Shown: positions 10,125-22,370, numbered from the stretch's first letter. The stretch: DNA of 64,000 nucleotides from Microdochium bolleyi (GCA_001566295.1 KQ964245.1:873524-937523), one strand, 5' to 3'. Numbers and translations: made by a program. The notes: a model not told the origin generated them from the letters alone.

Positions 10125-11912
10125 ATGTCTGGAAAGCTCGACCAGGGTCTCGACGAGATCATCTCGACTCAGCGTCGCGCTGCTGGCGGCCGTCGCCCTA
10201 ACCAGCGCCGCTCTACCGGTGGTCGCCCGGCCACTACTGCCCCCGTCGGCGGTGTCAAGAAGACAACCAAGCCGCCCAAGGGTGCCGCCAACAAGCAGGT
10301 CCCTGCCAAGGCTACCGGTGCCAACGGAGAGAGCAAGGTTGTCGTGAGCAACCTGGTAAGTTGACACATTTCAGCCCTCGCCGCTGCTTTCTTGATGCTA
10401 ACGAAATTTTCTTGCAGCCTAAGGATGTGAACGAGTCCCAGATTAAGGTATGTTTCCGCTAAGGCTATGCCTGTGGAATTTCGTCGACATCTTTGAGAAC
10501 ATCGAATCATCCGCGTTTGCACACTCGCGTATTTCAAGCATGGTCGCGTTCCTCGGTCATAAGCAACCGGGTCAGATCGATTTCTCCAAGTCGCATATTC
10601 ACGTCCAGACCGACTCCCTTGAAACACAGGTTGAGCATCTACACCACGCCTTGCGCATCAGTTGTCATCAAGGCTTGGCACACCTTGATAAGGCACACTA
10701 TGGCAGCGTGGTCTGGCGCGTCGAAGCACTTCGGAGAACAGATCATGAACACCAGGCAAACTCGAAAGAGCCAGCCGCCGCAGCAATCTGAAACATGATT
10801 GCACACGGACCTTACACCAGTGAGCACAGCAGTGAGCAGTAATTCAGTTGAGCAGCTGGACTTGGTCTCGATGTACCTAGACCCTGCCATACAGGTCACA
10901 GAGGAGCAGATGGTCTTTGTCTCGAATACAAAAGGGGAGCCTCGGCACAGATACGCGGAGCAAATGTCTCTAGCATCTCTAGTCTGCGGCGCTGTCCATG
11001 GTAACAGTGGACCGCGTCACGAGACAACCTTGGCATCAAGGTCCAAAGGACGGGACTGGTCATCCCAGCAGGCAGTGGCAGAATGTCCTCATGCAGTGGC
11101 TGTTCACGAGACGTACCGAGACTTGGGGTGGTGCAGGGATGGCTGCCCAATCTTAGAGTCCAAGCTTTTCTGGGGAACGGTCCTCATGCTCGCTGCAACC
11201 ACGCTCACTGCATGCTCATCGGTTTTCAAACACGACGGATACCATGGATACAACGATGACGTTTACGTTGCGACTACTAGCCCTTTCGCGATGGGTACTG
11301 GTTCGATGTCGACTTAGCGAACTCGAACGCTCCCCGAAATACTAACACTGTCCCTCCCAGGAATACTTCAACTCTTCGGTTGGAGCCGTCAAGCGGGTCG
11401 AGGTCTCTTACGGCCCCGGTGGCGTCAGCCGTGGCATCGCAACCATTACCTTCAACAAGGTTGATGGAGCCAGCAAGGCCTTCAAGGCTCTGAACGGCCT
11501 CTTGGTTGACAACCGCCCTATCAAGGTATGTGCATTCATTTACAGCGCGATGATGCGTCATCCTAACATGATCCAGATCGAGATTGTCGTTACCGGCGAC
11601 AAGGCCGCCGCTATCGTCCCTGCCGCGAAGTCCCTGACAGACCGCGTCAGCCAGCCCAAGGCGCAGCCCAAGTCTGCCGCCAACAACAAGAAGAAGGATG
11701 CTGCTGGCAAGGACGCTGGCAACGATGCCCGCCCGAACCGTGCCGGTCGCGCCAAGAAGCGGAACGCTCGCCCTGCGAAGAAGACTGCCGAGGAGCTCGA
11801 CTCCGAGATGGCCGACTACTTTGTCGCCAATGGTCAGACTAGCGACAGCGCCGCCCCTGCTGCTCCTGCTGCTGCCGGCGGTGACGCTGCCATGGCCGAC
11901 GAGATCCTATAA
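10125..11912 (+). CDS. YRA1: mRNA export adaptor of the ALY/REF family (Yra1/Mlo3)
   Basis: ALY/REF proteins bind nascent mRNA, recruit the Mex67-Mtr2 exporter and act in the nucleus. The exons are 10125-10355, 10418-10447, 11361-11525 and 11577-11912, giving 253 residues. The N-terminus LDQGLDEIISTQRR is the conserved UAP56-binding type motif. An Arg/Gly-rich linker follows, then one RRM at about 73-146: VVVSNLPKDVNESQIK, EYFNSSVGAVKRVEVSYG, GIATITF and LLVDNRPIKIEIVV. The C-terminal part is Lys/Ala/Arg-rich and includes a DSEMADYFV element resembling the C-terminal REF-N-like motif. The second exon has only 10 codons. The second intron is 913 nt with a canonical TACTAAC branch site at 11340-11346, far longer than any other intron in the window. 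Its position early in the RRM resembles that of the long regulatory intron in budding-yeast YRA1. Confidence 0.93.
10448..11360 (+). other. 913-nt intron inside the yra1 RRM
   Basis: The donor is GTATGTTTCC, the branch site is TACTAAC at 11340-11346, and the acceptor is CCTCCCAG at 11360. All reading frames contain stops soon after the donor, so a retained intron would truncate the protein within the RRM. I found no clean C/D-box snoRNA pair; one GATGACG at about 11254 is only a partial C box. Confidence 0.85.
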
Positions 11913-12619
11913 ATACCCCATCGACTAGTCTGAGTTGAAGACATGCATGCTGCAGCTACAAGTCTCTGCGACTGACTGAGTTCGGGTGTTTCTCTTGGGG
12001 TTTTTATTATCACGCTTTCATTGAGCTCTCTTGGTTTCACAATTACACTATGGGCTTTTGCCCACCGGGGAGTGCTGGAGAAAGCATCAATAGATTGAGC
12101 ACAGGGCTTGCGGGTACGAAAGTAACAGCAGGAATACGAACAATTTGATACCACTCTTTAATGTTTCATAATGAATTCACATCTGCATCTACCACATCAT
12201 GATACTTGTACACTGTACTATGACTCAAACCACCTGAGGTCAGTCGAGACCGAACCGTTTCTGGTCAAAGCTCTGCACGGCCGACAATAATCAAGTCTGG
12301 TCGACCCGACTAGGTAGCCCCCACGTGATGGATTTCCTCTTCCACCTCAACTACTCCAACTCTCGACGCGACGACATCGACAGCGACATAGCATATTTGT
12401 TTCAAGCATCGCAATCCGCATCGGCCCGTGTCTCAGTCTTCCGGCACAGCCCTGATCTGATTGTAAATCTCAATTTTCCTTATATGGTAGCTGTCTAATG
12501 CCGAGTTTCCCAAGCGGACTGTCGTCAATGTCAGTACTGCACACCTCCCATCCTCCGATATCGCCATCTGGAGCTTCCGTGTTCCTTGGCCCCGGCAGCG
12601 CCTGCACTCTAATAAGTCC
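11913..12619. other. Spacer, yra1 3' region and transporter promoter
   Basis: These 707 bp hold no supported gene. The first part should be the yra1 3' UTR. The part after about 12300 lies upstream of the inositol-type transporter. Confidence 0.4.
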
Positions 12620-14865
12620 ATGGCTGGCCCCAAGAAGCGCGCCGCCGCCGCCGCCGCCGGGCTCCGCAGCGAGGTAGAGCCGCTCCTGCTCGTCCACCCG
12701 CGGCTGGAACACGGCGACGGCGCGAATAGCCCGTCCTCTGTCGCGTTCTCGTTCTCGGGAGACGAGTCTGACACCGGTACTGTCGCGAGCCCGCGGCCGC
12801 TGTCCCGGGCCCTGCATGGTGGTGCGGGACAGCAAAGGCACCGTCGTGCGCGCTCCTCCGTCGACGTCGGGACCGGTGTTGCGAGTCGCGAGGATCCCGT
12901 GCCACGGCAGAGCGCTGCTGGTGATCGCGAGGGAGCAGCAGTAGGAGCCAATGGAGGAGGAAGGTCTGTGGGGTGGTTCGTCTGGCTGCTGACTGTGTCG
13001 GCTTGTGTCAGTGGGTTGCTGTTTGGATGTAAGTATCTGTGGTTTATCATCGTTATTTGCACGGTGGCCTCTTCTGTTTTCACATCGTCCTTGATCTTGT
13101 AACTTTTTTTGTATCTGAGTCCGTCGTCCACGACAGAGTTACTACGGCTTGTCCGATTCGGGATTTTCCAAGTTCTCGACGAGCCACTCGTCGTGCTGCT
13201 CAGCTGCACAACGTTCACTGACACGAACAACAACACACAGACGACACGGGCGTGATCTCAGCAACTCTAGTATCAATCTCCACCTCCCTATCCCACCGCG
13301 CTCTCACAGCACTAGACAAGTCCCTCATCACATCCGCCACCGCGCTGCTCGGCCTCCTCGCCTCGCCCCTCTCCTCAATCCTCGCGGACCGTCACGGCCG
13401 CCGGCCCGTCATCCTGCTAGCGGACATGGCCTTTGTCCTCGGCGCGCTCTTCCAGGCCTGCGCGGCCACGGTCCCGCAGATGATCGTGGGGCGGGCCGTG
13501 GTGGGCGCCGCGGTGGGCATGTCGAGCTTCGCCACGCCGCTGTACATTGCGGAGCTCGCGCCTGCGCGGCACAGGGGGCGGCTGGTCACGCTGAACGTGC
13601 TGTGCATCACCCTGGGGCAGGTCGTGGCGTATGTCGTCGGGTGGGTGTTTGCGGAGTACTGGGACGGCCCGGACGGCGGTGTCGGTGGTGGATACACCGA
13701 GGAAGCAGGCAGCACGACGGGGTGGAGGTGGATGGTCGGGCTCGGGGCCGTGCCGGCTGTTGTGCAGGGAGTGTTGCTGCTGTGCTGGATGCCGGAGACG
13801 CCGCGGTGGCTTGTGAAAGCTGGACGGGTGGATGATGCGGCGGATGTGATACTGAAGACGCTGGGCGTAAGCGAGGGTGCTGAAGACGACGAACTCGACG
13901 ACAAGGAGGAGGAGGCTAGACTGAGTCTGGCGGCCATCGAAGAGGAAGTCATGGCGGAGGCGGAAGAGCGTGCGAAGCTCTCGCGACAACGAGCGGGGGG
14001 CCAGGCCGAAGGGGATAGCGAGGACAGTTACAGCGTCTTGCTGGCGGGATGGCGGGAGCTATTCGGCGTACCCAAGAATCGCCGTGCGCTGACCATTGCG
14101 TGTCTGCTCCAGGGATTGCAGCAGCTGTGCGGTTTTGTAAGTCAATCCATCTGCCGTTGTCGCTTGAGATCACGCCTCGTCGACCCCTACCTGACCATTG
14201 TACTTTGCCAACGAATACTGACCTCTACACACTCGCAGAACTCGCTGATGTACTTCTCCGCCACCATCTTCGAGCTTCTCGGCTTCACCATCCCGACACT
14301 GACATCTCTCACCGTTGCCGCGACAAACTTTGCCTTCACAGTCCTGGCGCTGCTGCTGATCGACCGCATCGGCCGGCGCAGGATCCTTCTCTACTCGGTG
14401 CCATTCATGGTCGCCGGCCTGCTCCTGGCGGCCGTGGGCTTCCGGTCTGTGCATCTGTCCTCGTCGCCGCCTCCTACCTCTTTCTCCCCCTCCTCTGCCG
14501 CCGCCGACTCGCCGAACTTTTCCACAAACGCCCCGCAGCTCATCCTGTTCAGCATGATGCTCTTCACGGCCTCGTACGCGCTGGGCTTGGGCAACGTGCC
14601 GTGGATGCAATCCGAGCTGTTCCCGCTCGGCGTGCGGTCCCTGGGCAGCGGACTCGCCACGTCGACGAACTGGCTGGCCAACTTTGTCGTGGGGCTGACG
14701 TTCCTGCCGCTGATGGAGAGCCTGAGCCCGAGCTGGACCTTTGCGCTGTACGCTGTCGTCTGCGCCTGCGGGTGGTTTGCGATATGGAGGGTGTACCCTG
14801 AGACTGCTGGGCTCACGCTCGAGGAGGCGGCGGGACTGTTGGACGCGGGTTGGGGCGTGCGTTAA
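12620..14865 (+). CDS. MFS sugar/myo-inositol-type transporter
   Basis: This is a plasma-membrane-type solute:H+ symporter of the sugar porter family, about 643 residues. The exons are 12620-13028, 13241-14136 and 14239-14865. A hydrophilic N-terminal tail of about 115 residues precedes TM1 (WFVWLLTVSACVSGLLFG). The first intron splits the YDTGVIS motif, which resembles the inositol-transporter start YDTGVISG. Sugar-porter signatures follow: ADRHGRRP in loop 2-3, PETPRWL after TM6, DRIGRRR in loop 8-9, and NVPWMQSELFP in TM10 with PETAGLTLEEA at the end. A long acidic central loop lies between TM6 and TM7. The second intron (102 nt) is in frame and stop-free. A Ser/Pro-rich insert (about residues 505-530) sits in an outer loop. 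The transported substrate cannot be fixed from sequence alone; inositol is suggested mainly by the TM1 motif and the overall pattern. Confidence 0.86.
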
Positions 14866-16475
14866 AGGTGGAATCCGGTCACGATCGAGCGTATGTTCGC
14901 AGCTTGCATCTATGAAATATACGTGCTTGGCAGTCTCTGCCAAAGTACTCTGAGCATTTTCCCATTTGCTTCAGTCGTCATTCTCGCTGCCATTATTGTT
15001 TATATTGATGATGGCACTCCACCGTGCAGTGCCTTTGTACTTATCGACTTAATATTGGAGGCCGAGCCATCGTGACCACGGGATGTGAGCGGCGCTGCAT
15101 TACCGCACATGGCCATCTGTCTACGCTTACTTATTAGGACGTTCTGGATACGACACAGAAACTGCCCCATAACTCGTGAAAGTGCAAGGCGATTAGGGTG
15201 AGATAGGGAGTCGAGATTGTCAATATGAAAATCACAGAGGCTGACCCACCTGGCCTGCCGGCAGATCTGCCGAGATCAATGATCCATTCACAAGCCGACA
15301 AGGATTCTATCTCAAGGTGGACGCAAATCAATGATGTTGAGCATCAAGCCGAGGTCCGGCCTTCCGATGCAGTAAGGACAACAGCGAGGTCTCGTGATAG
15401 GCACGAGGGAATCCAAGAGACCGTGAAGGCAAGCACGCGTGTTTCCGTAAAAGCCGGCCTAGATGCCTTTTACACACCCAACAGCATGGCTAGCGACTGT
15501 AGGCGGCACCGCCGGTATGCAGTCGGGTGGGAACAGGAAAGCTTGGTCTTGCGCCCGGCAGTGGCTGCGGTTCACTCCCGCTGCCACGGGTTGCGCCGGC
15601 AATGGCAAAATGTGGATGCGGGATCCAGATTGTCCTTTGTCAGCTCGTGTCGAGCTACATTGACAATAGCCTCCCAGGGGTTTGCAGTCGTCCCACGGGG
15701 TGTCGCTGTGGCGAAGTCGAGGTTTGGCAGTTGAAGACGTGCTGATCAAGGGTCTATGTTTTGCCAGGTCCCGATCCGAACTTAGAAATCAACCAGAAGC
15801 CGGGGCACTTGGTTATCTGATGGCGAGGGCTGAGTCAGTGAGGCTTCCGAGATGCCCTGACTCGTGTGAGCCTCCCCGGCCTCCAAGGCGCAACACCTTG
15901 GGGGAAGAAAAGTCTGATCCATGACGCACGCAGCCTAAGGTGCGCTGTAAGAGCAGCGGCAGCGGGAGGGGATCCCCCTAAGGTACGCAGTACCGGAGTT
16001 AGGGGGTCCAGGGGTGCAAGAGGCGCCCCTTGAGTGACAGCGCGATGACGCCGAGGGCCCCACCCAGCGCCGGCCGCGAAGGCCGAGCCCAAACAAAATA
16101 GTCACGGCAGAGTGTCGTCGTCGGCGACGCCCGCGCTTCGGGAATGCTCTCGAAAGTCTATCCGGACCTAGGCGCTGCAGTGTGACGGACAAGCCGGGCT
16201 GCTGTTTTCTCTGCCTTCATCAATCCTCCAGCTGCTCCAATCCCGAGCTGTTTCTTCCCCTCTTCCTCAACTACACTTCGTCTGCAGCGCTCCTTCCCGC
16301 AGTGCTCCTTCCGTCCAGCTGTCTCACCTGCACCAACCACGGCAGTCGTGCCTTCCCGAAACGGACATCCTGCACTTACATAGCTCGCTCAGCTTCTCCC
16401 ACGCACAGTACACATTCAACACAACCTCGAAACACATACCCATTGCTCGAATCGCTCCGGTGTCCGCCCACAGCC
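14866..16475. other. Intergenic, no supported gene
   Basis: This is 1.6 kb of unremarkable sequence. Several open frames up to about 170 codons lack any family resemblance. The last 300 bp become C/T-rich before the next start at 16476. Confidence 0.45.
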
Positions 16476-18576
16476 ATGGACGAGGTGGATCGTGAGCTCG
16501 CGCTCGCCGCCGAGGAGTCGCGCCGTGACCACCGTTTCGAAGCCCAGCACCGCCGCAGCAGCGAGGTCCTGCCCGCCGTAGACGAGCACCACGCCCAGCA
16601 CCACCGCCGTGCTAGCAATGAGATCGAGCGAGTCGTGTCCGCCTCGTCAGCCTCGACAGCTTCAACCGATAGCCAGTCCCGCGGCCTGCGCGCCCGCAGC
16701 GGCACCGGCCTGAGCCGCGTCTCGACTCAGCGCGACCTCGAGCGTCACCCGACAGAGCTCAGTCGTATTCATACCGCCCGCAGCCAACACAATGCCACCG
16801 TCGGCCGCTCGACCTCAGCCGCCACAGGCCGCTCCTCGCGTTCGCGCAGGCCGCTGCCCAACTTTGGTGCTGGCAAGCCGTTTCCTCCCCCACTACCGGA
16901 CCAGGAGGAGTACGTTGTCGAGTTTGATGGCCCCGACGACCCGTACCACGCCCAGAACTGGACCACAAAGAAGAAGTAAGTCGATGGACAGCTAGTATCA
17001 TAGAAAAAGAAATTTGACGACTAACGAACACTCTCCCGTACGACAGAGTTGCCACAGCTGCCATGCTTGGCTACACGACGCTCACGGCTGCGTTCGCATC
17101 GAGTATCTTCTCCGCAGCCACCGGCGCCGTGTCTCTGGAATTTGGTGTGAGCACCGAGGTCGGCATTCTGGGAGTGTCTCTCTATGTCCTGGGCTTTGCT
17201 TTCGGTCCAACCTTTTGGGCCCCCTTGTCCGAGCTCAAGGGCCGCCGTCTTCCGCTCGTCCTCTCCATGTTCGGGTTCTCAATTTTCTGTATCGCTTGCG
17301 CCGTCGCCAAGGACTTGCAGACCTTGCTCATCAGCCGTTTCTTTGCCGGCTTTTTCGGCGCTTGCCCGCTGGCGGTTGTCGCGGCCGTGTTCTCCGACAT
17401 GTTTGACAACTCGACACGTGGTGTTGCCATTACCATCTTCTCCATGTCGGTCTTTTCAGGCCCTCTTCTGGCTCCATTTGTGGGAGGCTTCATCGTCATG
17501 TCAGACCTAGGTTGGCGTTGGACCATGTACATTGTCGCGATCATGGGCTTCACCGCATTCGGACTTAACATCACCTTCCTCGAGGAGACATATCCTCCCG
17601 TCATTCTTGTTGAGAAAGCTGCCGAGCTGCGCCGTAGGACCAAGAACTGGGGCATCCACGCCAAGCAGGAAGAAATCGAGGTCGACTTCCGCGAGCTCAT
17701 CTCCAAGAACTTCAGCCGTCCCATGCGGCTGCTGTTCGGAGAGCCCATCGTCACTCTCCTGTCCGTGTACATGGCTTTCATCTACGGGCTCCTGTATCTC
17801 TCGCTCTCTTCTTACGGCTTCGTTTTCCAGGGAGTCCATGGCTTCAACCTGGGGCAATCCGGCTTGACTTTCTTCGGCATGATCATTGGGCAGCTTCTTG
17901 CTGGCACGGTTGTACTCATCATGCAACCATCCTACCAGCGCAAGCTTGCCGCTAACAACGGCATCCCTGTTCCTGAGTGGCGTCTGCCTGTTGTCATATC
18001 TGGCGGTGTAGCTTTCGCTGGAGGACTGTTCTGGTTCGGTTGGTCCGGATACAACCCCAATGTTCACTGGATCGTCCCTGCGGCATCCGGAATCTTGACC
18101 GGTTATGGACTCATGGCCATCTTCCTCCAAGCCCTCAACTACCTCGTGGACGCCTACCTGTTGTTGTAAGTACAGCACAAACTCCTCATCTGACACCAGA
18201 ACGTCTACTAATAATCGTGATTAGTGCTGCTTCTGCCATCGCCGGCAACACATTCCTCCGTTCTCTGTGCGGAGCTGCCTTCCCTCTCTTTGCGTCCTAC
18301 ATGTTCAAAGGCATGGGCATCCAGTGGGCATGCACGCTTCTCGGCTGCGTCGCTGTACTCCTGATCCCTATCCCCGTACTCTTCTACATGTATGGACATA
18401 AGATCCGGGCGAAGAGCAAGTTCGCACCTACCGGCGAGCCGATGGGCAGCGAACCTGACGCCGCTGCTAGTGATTCGTCCAACAGTGGCAACGCGGTCGA
18501 AAAGCAAAACAGCCGCATCGACCATGCGGCAGCTTCGAATGTACCCAGGTCTCGGGAGAACACGTCGCGGGCGTGA
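16476..18576 (+). CDS. MFS drug/polyamine-type transporter (DHA1)
   Basis: This is a probable plasma-membrane proton antiporter of the DHA1 group that includes yeast Tpo1-4, about 656 residues. The exons are 16476-16975, 17047-18165 and 18225-18576. The long hydrophilic N-terminal tail (about 165 residues, Ser/Arg-rich) ends in DPYHAQNW, a motif placed just before TM1 in this subfamily. Twelve membrane segments follow. Signatures include GPTFWAPLSELKGRR (motif A region), a FFGACPLAVVAAVFSDMF segment in TM4, and GPLLAPFVGGFI (motif C). LGWRWTMYIVAIMG and LEETYPPVIL follow. The end NTFLRSLCGAAFPLFASYMF is also typical. The ATG at 16476 was chosen for its position and context (cagccATGG), although the frame is open upstream. 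Polyamine export is a family-level guess. Confidence 0.87.
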
Positions 18577-19250
18577 AACTCCACGCTTTGCTGAACGTCG
18601 ATTGCACTAATTTGAATGATATCAACGCACCACGGACCGTCGGATTTCTGGTTACGAGGGTGACGTTCTGAGACGGATTCACGATCCCTCAGATTATATA
18701 TACCAAAAAGGCTAGAGACTGGTCTCGAATAAGCTTGAACGTTTTCTAGGATAATAGTTAATACAATCTGATTTCCCAATTACTTTACCCTGATTCCTGA
18801 GCTCCCTTCCACTGACAGAAAAGGATGTGAGCGCCGTGCGTGTCTGCCTGTCGTGCGGGGAAGATGTCAACGGCTGCGGAGAGTGTATGTGGGGAATTGG
18901 ACATCAGGCACTGTTTCACTGCCGAGTTGCAACGTGCGTTTGCAGGCAACCACTTTGCACTCGATGGCTTTCCACTCCGTGTGATCGTGGAGCTCTTCTG
19001 GGTCTGCCAGGGGCAACCTTGACCCATCCATCGTGTCGTATCTCCTTGGTCAGCATCATGCCGATATCCATAAATGCGAGCAGTCCCACCTGGGCAGTAT
19101 TACCCCAACTTGAGTGTTATGCGTGCGGTCTGGGCAGTCAGCACTACTTATGTGTTCCCCCCTCCAGTGTAATTGCGTACCTCTCCTTCACACTTCTGAT
19201 ACAGATCGTATTAGGAACAACACCGAGCTAGACAAGAACCTCTAGTAGCC
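18577..19250. other. Spacer, no supported gene
   Basis: This 0.67-kb stretch lies between two plus-strand genes. It holds a 3' UTR and the GFA-gene promoter. Nothing specific is seen. Confidence 0.4.
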
Positions 19251-20268
19251 ATGGCGTCCACCAATCAAACCCAGGAGCAGGAAGCGAAGAAGAGCAGCGA
19301 GACGTACACGGGCGGCTGCCACTGCGGGTATATCAAGTACAGTGTCGTGCTCTCCCCGCCGCTGTACGAGCGCGAGGTGAACAACTGCAACTGCTCCGTC
19401 TGCGTCAGGCTGGGGTACCTGTTGCTCTGTACGATTCTCCTCGCTCGGCTCCTCCCCATGATCCATTTGGTGATGAATTTCGACCTACCCCCTCTCTCAC
19501 TCTCTCTCACTGGGTAATCGATGTTTGTGACTGAGGTACTACTTACTAATATTACTACTATTCGCAACAGACCCTGAGGACAAGGATCTCACCTGGCTCA
19601 ACGGCAGCTTCGAGCGCATGAGCCGGTACCGTTTCAACACGAAGAATAAGGTCAGGAGTGACCCCACGGCCCTCCCAATGAATTCAGACAGCTCTGTGCC
19701 CACCGCTGCTGTGGATGGCCCAAAGTCTTCCTTGCCCTTACTCTCTTCCCACAATACGTTCAACGAGGGGAAGTGTTTGTTGCTAACGCGAAGTGTGCGG
19801 ATTGGTCTGTACAGGATCAGCTGTTCTGCCCCAAGTGCGGAACCTCGCTCGCCATCGACTTCCGCGATTGCCTCCGCGAGAGGCTCGGGAAGCGTTTCTA
19901 CGGGCTCAGCGTGAGTCTCATCCCTGGCCAAAAACTGTCTCTTATCTATTCTTTGCATTTGTTGTGTTCTGTCCCCTCTCGTTTTTTGAAGGAGGGTAGG
20001 GTTGAGCACGGTGGCTGGCTGGCTGGCTGGCTTGACGGGTCTTGCATCATTCCCCGCGGTCTCCCGGAAAGCGAAGGCGGGGGGACGTTGACCATGCTAT
20101 CAACCGAGGACTGACTGGAGCACTCGAAATTGAAAACAGGCCCGCACGATCGACAACGTGCAGATCGGCAAGCTCAACATCCGGGACTCGGACGGGCTGA
20201 CCGAGGAGAAGCCAGCGGTGGACACCGGCGGCACGTGGTGGGACGAGGAAAAGCAGGAGATGAGATGA
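19251..20268 (+). CDS. GFA/CENP-V-fold zinc protein
   Basis: This is a small protein of 160 residues with the Mss4-like fold of glutathione-dependent formaldehyde-activating enzyme (Gfa) and CENP-V. The exons are 19251-19428, 19571-19650, 19815-19910 and 20140-20268. Zinc ligands are visible as GGCHCGYIKY near 23-32, CNCSVC near 47-52 and FCPKCG near 91-96. The joins rebuild a continuous fold: GYLL joins to YPEDKDLTW across the first intron, and RYRFNTKNK to DQLFCPKCG across the second. The third intron (229 nt) contains five GGCT units. The protein ends WWDEEKQEMR. Most fungal members have no proven substrate, so formaldehyde handling should not be assumed. Confidence 0.88.
20013..20032. repeat. 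GGCT tetranucleotide repeat, 5 units
   Basis: A short perfect tandem GGCT repeat inside the third intron of the GFA-type gene. It is probably an unstable microsatellite. Confidence 0.9.
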
Positions 20269-20666
20269 GACGGGACTGCGCGAGAGGCACAGGACTTTGA
20301 GAGGTCCCCAGCAGTGCGTTAAGCATTTATGAAATGGTGTGAGTAGCGAGCCTGAAGGAGCAGAGAGCTGTTTGGGACAGGTTTCGGCGCAGGTAAAGCG
20401 AGGAGTTGAGGAGTTGAGTTGGATGTGCTGGGCGGGTTGCAGGTCGAGCTTCTATCCCTAGCGTCAATAGATTTGGAGACATTTACAAGTAGTCGAGGCG
20501 GGCCGGGCCATTTAGTTGAAGAAGACTAAAACACGGCTTCATGTGTCTGAATGATAACAAATGGACTGAACCACGTCGGAAGCATGCAGGGGTAGTCTTG
20601 TTTTGAGGAATGATAAAGTCTAGAATTCTCCTGGATACATCATCTGCTAGGTAGAGCAGACACCTT
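20269..20666. other. Convergent 3' spacer
   Basis: These 398 bp lie between the ends of the convergent GFA and anthranilate-synthase genes. They hold two 3' UTRs and no gene is seen. Confidence 0.5.
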
Positions 20667-22370
20667 CTAAGGTATTGATCCTATTTTCCTGGCCCAGATG
20701 TTCTCCGCCGACGTGACGCAGTGCATGTTGGCGCCCAGCTTGTTCATCGTCTCCATCCACTCGTCGTACTCGTCAGAGTCGAACACAATGCCGCCACCTG
20801 CATCATTTGTTTCATCGTTAGCAATGTTCCCAGAGACTCCAGTGGAGATAAGTCAAAACAGAGAAGGAACAACTTACCAGCCTGAAGATATGCCACCCCG
20901 TCCTTGTACATCATAGTGCGCAGAGCAATACAGGTGTCCATGGCACCCTGCTTGATGTTGCCGGTCGAGTCCTGGCTGTTATACCCAAAGTACCCCACGG
21001 CACCCGCGTAGATCCCACGCTTCTCCTTCTCCAGCTCGGCAATCAGCTCCATGGCCTTGACCTTGGGCGCGCCAGAGACCGTGCCGGCCGGGAAGATGGA
21101 GCGGAAGGCGTCGAAGCGCGTCTGGTCGGGCCGCAGAACGCCCGAGACCTGCGAGACAAGGTGCTGCACGTGGCTGAATTTCTCGACGACCATGAGCCGG
21201 TCCACGCGTGTGGTCAGAGGGTCGCACACGCGATTCATGTCGTTGCGCGCCAGGTCGACGAGCATGACGTGCTCGGCGCGGTCCTTGAGGGAGCTGCGCA
21301 GCTCTGACGCCAGGCGCTCGTCGTCCTCGGGGGTCTTGCCGCGCTTCACGGTGCCCGCGATCGGGTGTGTGATGATGCGCCCGTCTTCCTCCTTGACGAG
21401 CAGCTCAGGCGAGGCGCCGATGATCTGGAAGTCCTTGCAGTCGACGTAGAACAGGTACGGCGACGGGTTGACCGTCCGGAGGTGCCGGTAGATGTTGAAC
21501 GGGTGGAGTGACGTCGGGCGCGCGAACCGCTGCGAGGGGACGGCCTGGATGATGTCGCCTGCCACGATGTGCTTCTTCAGTTCCGTGACATGAGCTTCAT
21601 ACCCGGACTGGCCGATGTTGGATGTGTACTCCTGGCCCAGCTTTATCGGTCCCTGCTCCGGGTTGGGCGTCTCGGGAGAGTCGAGCACGGCGATGAGCTG
21701 CTGCACCGTCGCTGAAGCCTTCTCGTACTCTGCCGCCAAGTTCGCGCTGTCTTCGGGAACGTGGAGATATGTGATAACCTTGACGATGCCGTAGAACCGA
21801 TCGAAAGTGACGATGGTGTCAAACAGCATGAAGAGCGACTCGGGGATCTGGAGCACGTCCTCCATCGGCCGCGCCGTCTTGGGCTCGAAGTACCGCACGC
21901 AGTCGTAGCCGACATACCCGAAGGCGCCGCCCATCATGGGTGGCGGGTTGAGCCCGGGCACGTCGGCGACGACATACTGGGCGAGCTCCTTCTCGAGCGC
22001 GGGCAGAGGGTCCACCGACTCGCCATGGCCCTCACCGGTCTTGAGGACCTTGCGCGGCCCCGCGCCGACGAAGCTGTACCGGCCGACGCGCTCGGTCGCG
22101 GCGCTCTCGAAGAGGAAGGAGAAGTCGGACTGGGCGTGGGTGCGGACCTTGAGGTATGCGGCGGAGGGTGTGATGAGATCGGCCGAGATCTGCGCGTATA
22201 TGGGGACAAGGTTGGGCTTCTGAGAACTCTGGTTCGGCCTCGACAGGAGCTCACGGACCGTGTCGAGCGACGGCAGCACGTCCTAGACGATAGGCAAGAA
22301 GGGTCACAGTCAGTCTGCAGCGCTGGCAATGGAGGTGCTCGAGATTTGGACAAAATACCGCTTGGTCCAT
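20667..22370 (-). CDS. TRP2: Anthranilate synthase component I
   Basis: The enzyme converts chorismate to anthranilate with ammonia from component II, the first committed step of tryptophan synthesis. The protein has 515 residues. The exons in transcription order are 22359-22370, 20878-22282 and 20667-20797. The first exon encodes only MDQA; the intron at 22283-22358 joins it to DVLPSLDTVRELL. The frame after that acceptor starts at a GTG, so the ATG must lie upstream. N-terminal domain features are GRYSFVG and GGAFGYVGYDCVRYFE. The chorismate-binding domain shows IVAGDIIQAVPSQRF, SPYLFYVD, IIGASPELLV, HPIAGTVKRG, LVDLARNDMNRVC, FPAGTVSGAPKVKAMELI and the end GGIVFDSDEYDEWMET. All expected active-site motifs are present, so the enzyme should be functional. 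Confidence 0.96.

Noticed and set aside
10448..11360. Intron-hosted C/D snoRNA in the long yra1 intron
   Set aside because: Only one imperfect C box (GATGACG near 11254) was found, without a paired D box and terminal stem.
12433..13236. 267-codon minus-strand frame
   Set aside because: Mirror of the transporter's first exon, with repeats of Pro/Arg/Ser from GC-rich codons.
14170..14943. 257-codon minus-strand frame
   Set aside because: Antisense to the membrane segments of the inositol-type transporter; composition typical of a mirror frame.
12620..20268. Secondary-metabolite or catabolic cluster (two transporters, GFA protein, SDR nearby)
   Set aside because: No backbone enzyme or pathway regulator is present, the genes are well spaced, and housekeeping genes are interspersed.
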